Assembly: GCA_028290925.1 (NCBI GenBank)
Contig: JAQGIX010000335.1
Span: 1-6,176, forward strand
Reading direction: 5' to 3'
Source: Phenylobacterium sp.
Lineage (GTDB): Bacteria; Pseudomonadota; Alphaproteobacteria; Caulobacterales; Caulobacteraceae
DNA: 6,176 nt
Translations under genes and position numbers: made by a program
Shown here: in pieces, positions 5,757 through 6,176 of the stretch
Numbering within the stretch: the stretch's first letter is position 1
Layout: each line of letters opens with the position of its first letter
Notes under the pieces: generated by a model
Told to the model about the DNA's origin: nothing
Databases searched by the model: none
Seen by the model: only the letters and a program-made list of their open reading frames with translations

Positions 5757-6149
5757 ATGAACAATCCACAACCGATCGACCGATCTTGCGCGACGCCGAT
5801 GACGCCGGACGCCGGGTTGGGCGCGCTCGCGCTCGTACTCGGCTTTCACCAGATCGCCACGGACCTGGCGCCGCTCTCGCACGCCCTTGGTAAGGGCGAG
5901 GCGGCGGAGATCAGCGACCTCGTACGCTTGCGCGTCAGCTGGGCGCCAAGGCCAGGGCGACGCGGGCGCCTGTCTCGCGCCTCGCCGACGCGCCAGCCCC
6001 CGCTGATCGCCGAGCGGAAGGACGGCGGCTTCATGGTCGTGGTCGCCGTCCGCGGCGGCAAAGCTCTGGTCCAGGTCTTCGGAACGGCGCCGCAGACCAT
6101 CGACCTCGAGACGCTCGAGGCGGACCTAATCGGTCGGAGACGACATTGA
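5757..6149 (+). CDS. RTX/HlyB-type type I secretion ABC exporter, N-terminal C39-like domain, frame-disrupted
   Basis: N-terminal part of a type I secretion permease/ATPase, the inner-membrane motor that exports RTX-type proteins with a membrane fusion protein and TolC. ATG 5757 begins MNNPQPIDRS, preceded by a G-run. Residues 18-45 (DAGLGALALVLGFHQIATD...) match the start of the C39-like domain. The peptidase Cys of DCG is Ala19 here, so the domain is inactive, as in HlyB. Later, PLIAERKDGGFMVVVAVRGGKALVQ also matches. Between them this frame reads an implausible Arg/Pro-rich stretch, while the frame beginning at 5930 reads ARQLGAKARATRAPVSRLAD, exactly the missing family segment. So a base seems lost near 5930 and one gained in the C-run 5997-6001. 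The frame stops at 6147-6149, but the frame from 6137 reads ETTLISHS, the expected continuation, implying another lost base near 6136. The membrane and ATPase parts would lie beyond the window. Pseudogene or sequence errors. Confidence 0.75.
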   Translation: MNNPQPIDRSCATPMTPDAGLGALALVLGFHQIATDLAPLSHALGKGEAAEISDLVRLRVSWAPRPGRRGRLSRASPTRQPPLIAERKDGGFMVVVAVRGGKALVQVFGTAPQTIDLETLEADLIGRRRH

Positions 6150-6176
6150 TCTCGCATTCCCCATCCCCTGGGCGAG

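Noticed and set aside
1..6176. tRNA, rRNA, CRISPR array, insertion sequence or integrase
   Set aside because: No cloverleaf-like segment, regular spaced repeats, transposase motif or terminal inverted repeats were seen on either strand.

Overview
The window is high-GC bacterial DNA. The protein families and general style suggest an alphaproteobacterium, most likely Caulobacterales (Caulobacter or Phenylobacterium type); this is inference from sequence style, not from a marker gene. It holds six main genes: three dealing with sugar nucleotides or glycolipid intermediates, one with polysaccharide export, and two with protein processing or secretion at the cell surface.

Layout, left to right. 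A possible partial gene start lies on the minus strand at the left edge (1-75), just downstream of a minus-strand transglutaminase-like cysteine protease of the LapG/BTLCP (C93) family (108-1034). An AT-rich divergent regulatory gap (1035-1293) separates it from a plus-strand polysaccharide export protein (1294-1887). This converges, across a GC-rich hairpin, with a minus-strand single-domain phosphoglycosyl transferase (sugar transferase, 2029-2661). After another divergent gap (2662-3013) come a tiny membrane ORF (3014-3154) and an AGE-family sugar epimerase/isomerase (3186-4307), both plus strand. These converge with a minus-strand UDP-glucuronate 4-epimerase (4371-5390). After a further divergent gap (5391-5756) a plus-strand gene starts whose product matches the inactive C39-like N-terminal domain of RTX/HlyB-type type I secretion ATPases. 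That last gene appears to carry three single-base indels and runs out of frame before the window ends.

How they fit together. The export protein, the sugar transferase that would load the first sugar phosphate on undecaprenyl phosphate, and the two sugar-modifying enzymes are the kind of parts that build and export an exopolysaccharide, capsule or holdfast-like polymer. No Wzc-like co-polymerase, flippase, polymerase or ordinary glycosyltransferase is visible, so the set is incomplete here. The LapG-like protease and the type I exporter are, in Lap-type systems, partners that release and secrete a large surface adhesin; both flank the polysaccharide genes, but no adhesin and no LapD-like receptor is visible.

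The six main genes alternate strand at every step, so each probably has its own promoter and the locus is not a single operon. I see no tRNA, rRNA, CRISPR array, insertion sequence or integrase.
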